From assembly GCA_945787485.1 (NCBI GenBank), contig CALZHV010000134.1, positions 1 to 5,811 of the forward strand: a stretch of 5,811 nt of DNA, read 5' to 3'. The DNA is from an uncultured Lachnospiraceae bacterium. GTDB taxonomy: Bacteria > Bacillota > Clostridia > Lachnospirales > Lachnospiraceae. The notes under the pieces are model-generated. The model was not told the origin of the DNA. It searched no databases and was given only the letters and a program-made list of their open reading frames with translations. The translations under genes and the position numbers were made by a program. Shown piece by piece: positions 1 to 5,524 of the stretch; positions within the stretch are counted from its first letter, which is position 1, and each line of letters begins with the position of its first letter.

Positions 1-556
1 TTAACGATGTATCAAAATATACAAGGTTACTTTCAAGTTCATGCAACAGTATAATATCGGAGTCTTCTGTCTGCCCTCCGATTTTTTCTTCCATCTCGAG
101 ACGTTTTCTGTCTATATTTCTAAGATAAGCCTGATACAGTGCACTTGTCCTATACATTATCTGCAGTGTAAATCTCGCATGTTTTTTTGTATCTATATCT
201 TTTACTGTATTGGTAGTAAACTGTTTTATAACCTGTGATTCGGCAGAGCATATGGTAATAAATGCACCTTTTGTCCAGATAACGCCAAGTGGAATAGTTG
301 TGTATGCCTCCTGATTATGTCTTATCTCAACAGTTGGTATATCAAACACAAGTAAAGTATAATTTTCAGAAATGTCGACACGCGCTGCCTCTTCATCATC
401 AAGAGCTGCGCGAACATCAGCGATATCAATATCAAATTTCTCGGCAATCAGCATGCTTTCTTCCTGACTTGGAGTTGTAAGATTAACCCACATTCCATCC
501 CGGAAATCATCTATTTCCCTTAATATTCCGTTTTCAGTAATATACTTACTTATCAT
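1..556 (-). CDS. corA: CorA-family magnesium/divalent cation transporter, N-terminal part
   Basis: The visible 185 residues are the cytoplasmic N-terminal part of a CorA-family channel, which moves Mg2+ or other divalent cations across the inner membrane as a homopentamer. Family features are WVNLTTPSQEE (residues 23-33), the DDEEAARVDISENYTLLVFDIP stretch (53-74) and the helix ending LESNLVYFDTSL (174-185), which normally leads into the long stalk helix. The two membrane helices and the GMN motif would lie beyond the left edge, so transport function and ion choice cannot be judged. The start ATG at 556 is the first usable one after an in-frame TGA. GGTGAT at 562-567, complementary to the 16S rRNA tail, is well placed for it, while the GGGAG at 574-578 is too far away. 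The gene follows the S4-protein gene by 62 bases on the same strand. A cobalt or zinc exporter of the same fold cannot be excluded. Confidence 0.88.
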   Translation of the reverse strand, partial: MISKYITENGILREIDDFRDGMWVNLTTPSQEESMLIAEKFDIDIADVRAALDDEEAARVDISENYTLLVFDIPTVEIRHNQEAYTTIPLGVIWTKGAFITICSAESQVIKQFTTNTVKDIDTKKHARFTLQIMYRTSALYQAYLRNIDRKRLEMEEKIGGQTEDSDIILLHELESNLVYFDTSL

Positions 557-594
557 TTTTAATCACCGACATACTCCCACTTTAGCAATACTAT

Positions 595-623
595 ATTCTA
601 TCACAAAAACTTATATTTTTAAA
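595..623 (-). promoter_or_regulatory. Candidate promoter for the CorA-family gene
   Basis: On the minus strand, TAGAAT (595-600) is preceded by TGA, giving an extended -10 (TGATAGAAT). A weak -35-like TTTAAA lies at 618-623 with a 17-base spacer and overlaps the stop codon of the upstream S4-protein gene. Transcription would start near 588, about 30 bases before the start codon. No terminator is seen in the 62-base gap, so read-through from the upstream genes is also possible. This is a consensus match only, in A/T-rich DNA. Confidence 0.4.
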
Positions 624-1377
624 CCCGAATTTTAATATTAATACATAGTTTTCCTTTTCTCGTATTTCCGCTTGCGCCTTCATATGTATATTTTCCATAT
701 CCTCTTACTGAAAAAACATCTCCCGGCTTAAGGCTTATACTGTTTCTTGTCTCCTGTTTTGAATTAAGCGTTACTTTCTTTTCTCTAAACATTAAAAGTG
801 TATCACTTCTTGAGCATTTTGTGACAGCTGCTATTATTGCATCGAAACGTTCAGATGCAACAATATAATTTGCTTCCTTATATTCAGGCTCAAGCTCAGT
901 CAGCTTTTCATTGTCTGCTATCCGGCATTTTACGTTTGTATGTTTTATTTTGGTCAGATTATCAACTATATATTCTGCAATGTTATTTTGACACATTATA
1001 TATGCTCTTTTATTATCCTTAACAAGAATATCACCCATGACATTGCGCTCTATTCCGAGATTCATGAGCGAGCCAAGAAAATCTCTGTGCCCAAGCTCAT
1101 CTGCAAATTTTTCCATTAAAGGCTCAACTTTTACAATCGAAATCGGCCATGTAACGTCATAACCAAACAACGCTTCGCTTCCAAATGCCGCCATCTGCCT
1201 TTCACACATTTCAGTACCGCCAAAAAGTGAAAACGGGCAGTCAAGCTCCGTCTTAATATTTTCTAATTCTGCAATTTCGGCAGGTGTAAGAAATGCTGTA
1301 AATGTATATGTATTTGTCCTATATGCTTTTGAAGCCAGGTCCTTAAACCTGGCTTTCATTATTTGTTCTTCTTTCAT
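619..1377 (-). CDS. ylmH: YlmH-like S4-domain RNA-binding protein
   Basis: This 252-residue protein has the length and domain order of the YlmH family. The N-terminal and central region carries GGTEMCERQMAAF (53-65) and HRDFLGSLMNLGIERNVMGDILV (97-119), both typical of the family. A C-terminal S4 RNA-binding domain follows (about 175-235: SERFDAIIAAVTKCSRSD, then LKPGDVFSVRGYGKYTYEG). Known family members bind ribosomal 50S particles; in Bacillus subtilis YlmH has been linked to ribosome-associated quality control. Its usual address is the sepF-ylmG-divIVA cell-division cluster, but here it lies 8 bases after an ABC transporter ATPase gene, so it is probably co-transcribed with it. The start is uncertain: ATG 1377 fits the family N-terminus (KEEQIMKARFKDL) but has only a weak ribosome binding site; ATG 1359 is an alternative with AGAAG upstream. 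The YlmH assignment is firm; its role in this operon is unknown. Confidence 0.9.
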   Translation of the reverse strand: MKEEQIMKARFKDLASKAYRTNTYTFTAFLTPAEIAELENIKTELDCPFSLFGGTEMCERQMAAFGSEALFGYDVTWPISIVKVEPLMEKFADELGHRDFLGSLMNLGIERNVMGDILVKDNKRAYIMCQNNIAEYIVDNLTKIKHTNVKCRIADNEKLTELEPEYKEANYIVASERFDAIIAAVTKCSRSDTLLMFREKKVTLNSKQETRNSISLKPGDVFSVRGYGKYTYEGASGNTRKGKLCINIKIRV

Positions 1378-1385
1378 TTTTTATT

Positions 1386-2183
1386 TTATCCGAGTATTGC
1401 CTTGTCACTTGTAAATTCTTCTCCACTTGCTATTTCAAACTTGTGTAACAAATCCTCTACAGTAAGTTTTTTCTTTTCCTCGCCTTTTATATCAAGGATA
1501 ATATTGCCGTCCATCATCATTATGAGACGGTTACCATGTACTATAGCATCCTTCATATTATGAGTAATCATAATTGTAGTAAGCTTGTCTCTGTTGACAA
1601 TTTCATCCGTTGTCTCCAATACCTTTGCTGCCGTCTTTGGATCAAGTGCTGCAGTATGCTCATCAAGCAATAAAAGCTTTGGTTTTTGTAATGTCGCCAT
1701 AAGTAGTGTCAATGCCTGTCTTTGTCCACCTGATAAAAGACCAACCTTTGCCGTGAGTCTGTCCTCTAGTCCAAGGCCAAGAGTTGCAAGTAATTCTTTA
1801 TATTCTGCCTTTTCAGAATTCTTAATACCTGTTATAAACGGATTTCTCATTTTACCACGTCTTTTTGCAAGAGCGAGATTTTCAGCAATACCCATTGTCG
1901 CAGCAGTTCCTGTCATCGGATCCTGAAATACTCTTCCAAGAAATTTTGCCCTCTTATGCTCTGAAAGTTTAGTAACATCTACACCGTCAATCAGAATCTG
2001 ACCATGGTCAACCGGCCAGACACCTGCTATCGCATTAAGCATTGTAGATTTTCCTGCACCGTTTCCTCCAATTACTGTTACAAAATCGCCATCTTCCAAT
2101 GTGAGTGACAAACCCTTTAGTGCAGTTTTTTCATTTATTGTTCCGGCGTTGAAGGTTTTGTAAATATCTTTAATCTCTAACAT
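1386..2183 (-). CDS. ABC transporter ATP-binding protein (TrpX-type uptake system, COG1101)
   Basis: This is the cytoplasmic ATPase that powers the uptake system encoded with it. In its 265 residues I see Walker A GGNGAGKST (39-47), the Q-loop glutamine (87), the signature LSGGQRQ (150-156), Walker B LLLLDE (170-175), the D-loop ALD (179-181) and the switch histidine (208). All are intact, so it should hydrolyse ATP. The sequence DEHTAALDP after Walker B is typical of the COG1101 subgroup that pairs with COG4120 permeases and COG2984 binding proteins, rather than of branched-chain amino-acid LivF/LivG. The start at 2183 has AAGGAGG about 10 bases upstream, placed inside the last codons of the permease gene, which ends 5 bases before this start. 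That layout suggests translational coupling. The substrate follows the binding protein and is not set by this subunit. Confidence 0.95.
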   Translation of the reverse strand: MLEIKDIYKTFNAGTINEKTALKGLSLTLEDGDFVTVIGGNGAGKSTMLNAIAGVWPVDHGQILIDGVDVTKLSEHKRAKFLGRVFQDPMTGTAATMGIAENLALAKRRGKMRNPFITGIKNSEKAEYKELLATLGLGLEDRLTAKVGLLSGGQRQALTLLMATLQKPKLLLLDEHTAALDPKTAAKVLETTDEIVNRDKLTTIMITHNMKDAIVHGNRLIMMMDGNIILDIKGEEKKKLTVEDLLHKFEIASGEEFTSDKAILG

Positions 2184-2188
2184 ATTAC

Positions 2189-3133
2189 TTAAGCCTCCTT
2201 TTCTACTGTATCATTGGCTTTTACTACTTTTTTTGCAGAATGGTTAAATATTGTTTTTTTCCAATAAGGCACTGCAAGAAATACTGCTACTACAAGTGCC
2301 TGGAACAATTTAAGTAAATCTGTATCAACACCAATCCAAAGAACAACCTGGATTACAAAATAATAAATTACCGAACCTATAGCCACCGACAAAAGCTTTA
2401 ATGCAAAATTTTTGAAAATCTTTCCGAATACTGCCTCACCTATAATAACAGCAGCAAGACCAATTACAATAGCACCTCTACCCATATTAACATCTGCAAA
2501 TCCCTGATACTGTGCAATAAGTGCTCCCGACAAAGCAACAAGTCCATTTGAAAGCATCAAGGCGATTACTTTATTAAAGTTTGTATTGATACCCTGTGCT
2601 CTTGCCATGTTCGGATTACAGCCTGTGGCTCTTAATGCTGAACCGTATTCGGTGCCAAAGAACATATATAACAATGCTACTATTATAACTATGAAAACAG
2701 CCACTATTAATATAGTATTTTTGTACCACTCAATATTTCTTACATATCTGAGTGATACCAGAAGATCATATTTATCAACGTTGAGTGCCTGGTTTGATTT
2801 GCCCATAATTTTAAGATTAACACCATAAAGTCCAAGCTGTGTCAGAATACCGGCAAGAATTGCAGGTATACCCATCCATGTATGGAAAAGACCTGTCACC
2901 ATTCCGACAACCATACCTACAAGAGTTGCAACAATCATCGAAACAACAACGTTTTGTCCGCTCAACATCATCATTATGCATACGGCTCCACCGGTACACA
3001 TTGTTCCGTCAACCGTCAAATCGGCAATGTCCATTACCCTGAATGTAATATATACACCGATTGCCATTATTCCCCATATCAATCCCTGCGCCAATGCACC
3101 GGGAAGAGCATTAATCAACACACTTATATCCAT
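2189..3133 (-). CDS. ABC transporter permease (TrpX-type uptake system, COG4120)
   Basis: This 314-residue membrane protein forms the translocation channel of the uptake system. About eight or nine hydrophobic segments are visible, roughly at 12-33, 44-58, 61-83, 86-106, 139-159, 187-208, 218-238, 246-268 and 275-291. The cytoplasmic loop GSALRATGCNPNMARAQGIN (164-183) is the ATPase-contact motif of the BPD_transp_2 permeases (LivH/LivM, RbsC and COG4120). The early VMDIADLTVDGTMCTGGAV (33-51) is characteristic of the COG4120 branch. The C-terminus is a short charged tail (KKVVKANDTVEKEA). The start ATG 3133 was chosen because GAGGAG lies about 8 bases upstream; a longer reading frame to 3178 has no ribosome binding site and would run through the hairpin at 3156-3185. 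One permease gene is present, so the channel is presumably a homodimer, as known for this family. Confidence 0.93.
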   Translation of the reverse strand: MDISVLINALPGALAQGLIWGIMAIGVYITFRVMDIADLTVDGTMCTGGAVCIMMMLSGQNVVVSMIVATLVGMVVGMVTGLFHTWMGIPAILAGILTQLGLYGVNLKIMGKSNQALNVDKYDLLVSLRYVRNIEWYKNTILIVAVFIVIIVALLYMFFGTEYGSALRATGCNPNMARAQGINTNFNKVIALMLSNGLVALSGALIAQYQGFADVNMGRGAIVIGLAAVIIGEAVFGKIFKNFALKLLSVAIGSVIYYFVIQVVLWIGVDTDLLKLFQALVVAVFLAVPYWKKTIFNHSAKKVVKANDTVEKEA

Positions 3134-3155
3134 ATTATTATCTCCTCGTAAACTA

Positions 3156-3185
3156 AAATCGGGTGAGATATCTCCCACCCGATTT
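3156..3185 (-). terminator. Intercistronic hairpin, possible partial terminator or mRNA-processing stem
   Basis: Perfect 10-base arms (AAATCGGGTG / CACCCGATTT) flank a 10-base loop on the minus strand, between the binding-protein stop (3239) and the permease start (3133). The trailing T run is short and broken (TTTTAGTTT), so full termination is unlikely. Partial termination or protection of the upstream message from 3' decay would make the binding protein more abundant than the membrane subunits, a common pattern in ABC uptake operons. Two weaker stems lie upstream: TTGCAT/ATGCAA at 3200-3219 and TAATTT/AAATTA at 3226-3241, the latter including the binding-protein stop codon. The stem is seen; its function is inferred. 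Confidence 0.5.
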
Positions 3186-3238
3186 ATAATAAGCTATCTT
3201 TGCATAAATTTCAATGCAATTATCTTAATTTCCAGAAA

Positions 3239-4201
3239 TTATTCAGTCTCAATAGCAACATAATCTTCAGGCACCTGAACGTCAAGCTGCTCACAGATTT
3301 GCTTATTGTATTTCTTTGTAAACTGTGGTGCGTACTCGATAGGCATAGCCCCTATATCTTCACCGTTTAATACTCTTATGGCCATCTTACCTGTTGCATA
3401 TCCAAGATCATAGTAATCAATTGAAAGTGTTGCTACACCGCAACCTGCACAGATACCTTCCTCACCTGCTACAACAGGAATACCTGCAGGAAGGCATACA
3501 TTGTTAATAATCTCTGTATTTGATGCAACTGAATTATCTGTTGGAACATATATAACATCTGAAGCCTCTGCTGCTGCAGTAACAACTGATGAAATATCGT
3601 TTGTATCTGAAAATGCATAAAATTCACATGTATATCCTAACTTCTCAAGAGCTGCCTTAACTGTATCAACCTGATATTGTGAATTTGGCTCTGCTGAACA
3701 ATATAAAAGTCCAACCTTCTTAGCATCAGGGAAAAGATCCTTAATCATCTGTGCCTGCTCTTCAAGTGGAGCAAGATCTGATGTACCGGAAATATTTCCG
3801 CCTACGACACCTGAAAATCCGTCAATACCAAGAGCAACTCCATACTCTGTTACCGATGTTCCAAGAATAGGAATTGTATCTGTTCCGGCAGCTGCTGCCT
3901 GGAGTGCAGGAGTAGCATTTGCAAGAATAAGATCTACATTTGCTGAAACAAAGCCATTAATTATTGTTGAACATGTATTTGAATCTCCCTGTGCATTCTG
4001 CTCATCAAACTCAATACCATCCTCACCGTACTCTTCTATAAGAGCATCCTTAAAGCCCTTTGTTGCCGCATCAAGTGCAACATGCTGTACAAGCTGACAA
4101 ATACCAACTTTTTTTACATCAGCCTTCTTTGCTGTTCCACATGCACAAAGAGAAACTGCCATAAGTGCAGCCATAGCTGCCGCAATAATCTTCTTTTTCA
4201 T
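3239..4201 (-). CDS. ABC transporter substrate-binding lipoprotein (TrpX-like, COG2984 / ABC_sub_bind)
   Basis: This 320-residue protein is the extracellular ligand-binding component of the uptake system, tethered to the membrane by a lipid. A lysine-rich start and hydrophobic core (residues 2-18) lead to the lipobox LCAC with the lipidated cysteine at 21. The mature part opens with VGICQLVQHVALDAATKGF (32-50), the hallmark of the ABC_sub_bind family, and continues with ATPALQAAA, GTSVTEYGVAL and, near the end, SIDYYDLGYATGKMAIRVL, all family-typical. Some relatives (streptococcal TrpX) are linked to tryptophan or tyrosine uptake, but the family is broad and many members have no proven ligand, so the substrate here is open. 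The start ATG 4201 has AGGAGG 7 bases upstream; the 7-codon-longer frame starting at 4222 would begin upstream of that site and is rejected. It is the first gene of the transporter set, followed by permease and ATPase. Confidence 0.94.
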   Translation of the reverse strand: MKKKIIAAAMAALMAVSLCACGTAKKADVKKVGICQLVQHVALDAATKGFKDALIEEYGEDGIEFDEQNAQGDSNTCSTIINGFVSANVDLILANATPALQAAAAGTDTIPILGTSVTEYGVALGIDGFSGVVGGNISGTSDLAPLEEQAQMIKDLFPDAKKVGLLYCSAEPNSQYQVDTVKAALEKLGYTCEFYAFSDTNDISSVVTAAAEASDVIYVPTDNSVASNTEIINNVCLPAGIPVVAGEEGICAGCGVATLSIDYYDLGYATGKMAIRVLNGEDIGAMPIEYAPQFTKKYNKQICEQLDVQVPEDYVAIETE

Positions 4202-4223
4202 GATAAATCCTCCTAAAATCAAA

Positions 4224-4290
4224 TTAACCCATGTATGCCAGACACTTTACTAAATTAAAGTTGCAAAGTGCCAAAGAATACATGGGTTAA
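4224..4290 (-). promoter_or_regulatory. Long inverted repeat in the leader of the transporter operon
   Basis: Two perfect 13-base arms, TTAACCCATGTAT (4224-4236) and its complement ATACATGGGTTAA (4278-4290), enclose 41 bases. The match extends to 15 of 16 bases on the outer side. Inside lies a nested stem, CACTTT (4243-4248) with AAAGTG (4265-4270), which grows to 8 pairs in RNA if one G-U is allowed. CACTTTACT also recurs as a direct repeat at 4243-4251 and at 4298-4306, the latter inside the promoter spacer. The outer arm abuts the -10 box and the other arm ends about 10 bases before the AGGAGG of the binding-protein gene. I see no T-box motif and no terminator. It may be a paired operator for a repressor or a structured RNA leader; the symmetry is certain, the role is not. 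Confidence 0.6.
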
Positions 4291-4319
4291 ATTAAACCAC
4301 TTTACTGTAATATTGTCAA
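4291..4319 (-). promoter_or_regulatory. Vegetative (sigma-A type) promoter of the transporter operon
   Basis: The minus strand has a perfect -35 TTGACA at 4314-4319, a 17-base spacer, and -10 TTTAAT at 4291-4296 (5 of 6 matches). The start of transcription is predicted near 4283-4285, giving a leader of about 80 bases before the binding-protein start at 4201. The -35 lies 14 bases past the stop codon of the upstream small gene. The inverted repeat at 4224-4290 begins immediately after the -10, so a protein bound there would block RNA polymerase. Confidence 0.8.
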
Positions 4320-4333
4320 GAGTTTAGGGCAGT

Positions 4334-4672
4334 TTACCATATTTTTTTAGTAAGTAGAGCTTTTACCTTATTTTCTTTAGCTGCAGGTCTTTTTACTATT
4401 CTGATGGTTCTTTCTCCATCAACGAGACATGCACTTATTACAAACGCATCAGGATCTGCATCAATATCTTCTTTACTGGCGGCCTCAACACCGGTAATCA
4501 CAGATGCCAGACCAACTGAAACAATTTGTTTTTTTGCATTGTCATAAATCTGCTGAAGTTCTTCCGTTTCAAGCAAATCAGTAAGCTCTATTTCCAAATA
4601 CGCATTGATTGTTCTTTCAGGGGTAATCAATGCTATGTAAAGGGTGGTAACACCAATAATTTTATCTTTCAT
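4334..4672 (-). CDS. Hypothetical protein, 112 residues
   Basis: I do not recognise this protein. The start ATG 4672 is clear: GGAGG lies 6 bases upstream and a promoter precedes it; the 40-codon-longer frame starting at 4792 would place its N-terminus across that promoter and is rejected. The N-terminus alternates hydrophobic residues (IIGVTTLYIALIT, 5-17) and could be a beta strand. A helix-prone stretch follows (about 29-50, LTDLLETEELQQIYDNAKKQ), then a possible strand region SVGLASVITG (52-61), an acidic loop (EDIDADPD, 68-75), a strand-like AFVISACLV (76-84) and a basic tail rich in lysine (93-110). There is no signal peptide, cysteine pair or DNA-binding motif, so it looks like a small soluble alpha/beta protein. 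It lies just upstream of the transporter operon on the same strand, with no terminator between them, and divergent from the cotJ operon; a link to either is unproven. Confidence 0.75.
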   Translation of the reverse strand: MKDKIIGVTTLYIALITPERTINAYLEIELTDLLETEELQQIYDNAKKQIVSVGLASVITGVEAASKEDIDADPDAFVISACLVDGERTIRIVKRPAAKENKVKALLTKKIW

Positions 4673-4706
4673 TATATTCCTCCGCTTTAGCGTATTTATA
4701 CGACTA

Positions 4707-4735
4707 ATTATATCTGTATAACTAAATATTATCAA
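4707..4735 (-). promoter_or_regulatory. Vegetative (sigma-A type) promoter of the small hypothetical gene
   Basis: The minus strand shows -35 TTGATA (4730-4735), a 17-base spacer and a perfect -10 TATAAT (4707-4712). Transcription should start near 4700, about 28 bases before the start codon at 4672. The DNA just upstream (about 4737-4780) is nearly all A/T with A and T runs, as in an UP element, and holds an 8-base inverted repeat AAAACAAA/TTTGTTTT (4742-4749 and 4762-4769). Because no terminator follows the gene, some transcripts may continue into the transporter operon. Confidence 0.75.
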
Positions 4736-4803
4736 TAATAAAAAACAAAATAGTTTTATTCTTTGTTTTATTAAATATACAATAATATCCACATAATAAA
4801 ATC

Positions 4804-4889
4804 ACTTGCTGTTTTTCATATTACGGCATATCTTTCACATATTCGAAACTACTTGCTGTTTTCATATTACGGCATATCTTTCACATATT
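4804..4889 (+). repeat. Near-perfect tandem direct repeat upstream of cotJA
   Basis: A block of about 40 bases occurs twice: 4804-4843 and 4851-4889. The copies differ only by one T in a T run (five against four), and are separated by 7 bases (period 47). The bases after each copy are also similar (CGAAACTACTT against TAAAACAACTT, 8 of 11), hinting at a slightly longer original unit. Each copy contains TCATATT, a 15-base gap, then CATATT, which resembles the layout of a sigma-E type sporulation promoter. The rest of the 268-base gap at 4673-4940 holds only the divergent promoters; I see no further gene or RNA in it. Confidence 0.9.
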
Positions 4890-4910
4890 TAAAACAACTT
4901 ACATATTCTA
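4882..4910 (+). promoter_or_regulatory. Candidate sporulation promoter of the cotJ operon
   Basis: CATATTCTA at 4902-4910 fits the CATAnnnTA -10 of mother-cell sigma-K promoters, with CACA at 4882-4885 a suitable 16 bases upstream as a -35 element. Sigma-E -10 boxes (CATAcaaT-like) are similar, and cotJ of Bacillus subtilis is known to depend on sigma-E, so the sigma factor is left open. TAAAACAACT at 4890-4899 also satisfies the loose SpoIIID consensus. Transcription would start near 4917, just before the GAGAGG at 4926-4931. The consensus sequences are degenerate and the DNA is A/T rich, so this is tentative. Confidence 0.45.
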
Positions 4911-4940
4911 TTTGTATAAAAAAAAGAGAGGTAATATGCG

Positions 4941-5264
4941 TTGGAATTATATAGACCTTACAATTATAAAGGCAGACAAATGCCATTAAACAGCATGTCA
5001 CAACGTAATACCATAGCGCACTGTAACAGCATGCCTACATGTAACAGCATGCCACAATGTGTAAATATGTGTGACTGCAAAAATTCCGAAAGTGTCTGTA
5101 CCCCCGGCAAACCGGATACCATAGGAAACGGCCGCCCGGGTATGGCATATGTAAATTTTCAAAAATGGGGAAAGCTTTATGATATGCCACAGGCTTTGTG
5201 CGAGGGAACAGCCTTTCCTGATTTAAATCTTGTATTTATTGGAACAAGGGGGAAATGCAGATGA
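4941..5264 (+). CDS. cotJA: Spore coat associated protein CotJA
   Basis: This 107-residue protein is the first of the CotJ set, found in the inner coat of Bacillus spores and needed there for assembly of CotJC. The C-terminal half carries the family core PGMAYVNFQKWGKLYDMPQALCEGTAFPDLNLVFIG (66-101). The N-terminal half is unlike typical CotJA: residues 17-46 are five hexapeptide repeats, most ending in cysteine, and the protein has eight cysteines in all. The start is taken as TTG 4941, since GAGAGG (4926-4931) is 9 bases upstream and an in-frame TAA lies just before. ATG 4980 is a shorter alternative. An out-of-frame ATG at 4936 opens only 17 codons. The gene ends in an ATGA overlap with cotJB. 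It is probably expressed in the mother cell during sporulation. Confidence 0.9.
   Translation: MELYRPYNYKGRQMPLNSMSQRNTIAHCNSMPTCNSMPQCVNMCDCKNSESVCTPGKPDTIGNGRPGMAYVNFQKWGKLYDMPQALCEGTAFPDLNLVFIGTRGKCR
4989..5078 (+). repeat. Five 18-base units encoding cysteine-ending hexapeptides in cotJA
   Basis: Residues 17-46 of CotJA read NSMSQR, NTIAHC, NSMPTC, NSMPQC and VNMCDC. The third and fourth units are nearly identical in DNA (both start AACAGCATGCC), while the first, second and fifth have diverged. The pattern points to growth by tandem duplication of an 18-base unit inside the coding region. The regular cysteine every six residues suggests disulfide cross-linking or metal binding in the coat, which is an inference. 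Confidence 0.85.
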
Positions 5265-5524
5265 CTCTAAATAATAGAAATGACTTATTACTTGCCATTA
5301 ATCAGGCATCTTTTATGGCTGACGACATAGCTCTTTTCCTCAATACAAATCCTCACTGTGAAGAGGCACTTAAGGCTTATAGAAAATATGTTGCACTTCG
5401 CCGCGAGCTTATATCCGACTATGAATGCAAATACAGTCCTATAATCAGAGATAATGTCGACGACAAATATGAATGGTCATGGATAAATGAACCCTGGCCT
5501 TGGGAAGGAGAGTGTAATAAATAG
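5261..5524 (+). CDS. cotJB: Spore coat protein CotJB
   Basis: This 87-residue protein matches the CotJB family in size and in two blocks: DDIALFLNTNPHCEEALKAYRKY (21-43) and the tryptophan-rich WSWINEPWPWE (72-82) near the C-terminus. CotJB works with CotJA and CotJC in the spore coat; its biochemical role is not known. I place the start at ATG 5261, in an ATGA overlap with the cotJA stop, because the GGGGGA at 5248-5253 is then correctly spaced. ATG 5255, two codons earlier, would be almost on top of that site. The stop codon is followed directly by the cotJC start, so the three genes form one translationally linked unit. Confidence 0.93.
   Translation: MTLNNRNDLLLAINQASFMADDIALFLNTNPHCEEALKAYRKYVALRRELISDYECKYSPIIRDNVDDKYEWSWINEPWPWEGECNK

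Noticed and set aside
41..480. Plus-strand reading frames of 65 and 60 codons
   Set aside because: They are antisense to the CorA-family gene, encode no recognisable protein and lack ribosome binding sites.
1585..1926. 113-codon plus-strand frame
   Set aside because: It is a shadow of the ABC ATPase gene on the opposite strand; its serine-rich product follows from the codons of that gene.
3156..3185. Full intrinsic terminator separating binding protein and permease into two operons
   Set aside because: The T run after the stem is short and interrupted, and I found no convincing promoter between the hairpin and the permease start, so co-transcription with partial termination is more likely.
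2586..3263. Several plus-strand frames and one minus-strand frame of 60-95 codons
   Set aside because: They overlap the permease gene, some also running into the gap beside it, show low-complexity or random composition and have no start signals.
4202..4290. T-box riboswitch for the TrpX-type operon
   Set aside because: The leader is only about 80 bases and has neither the AGGGTGGnACCGCG-like T-box sequence nor a terminator stem.
4224..4290. Miniature transposable element bounded by the 13-base arms
   Set aside because: No target-site duplication is visible at its ends, there is no second copy in the window, and its exact placement between the -10 box and the ribosome binding site suits regulation better.
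4804..4889. CRISPR array
   Set aside because: There are only two repeat copies, a 7-base gap instead of a 25-40 base spacer, and no cas genes.
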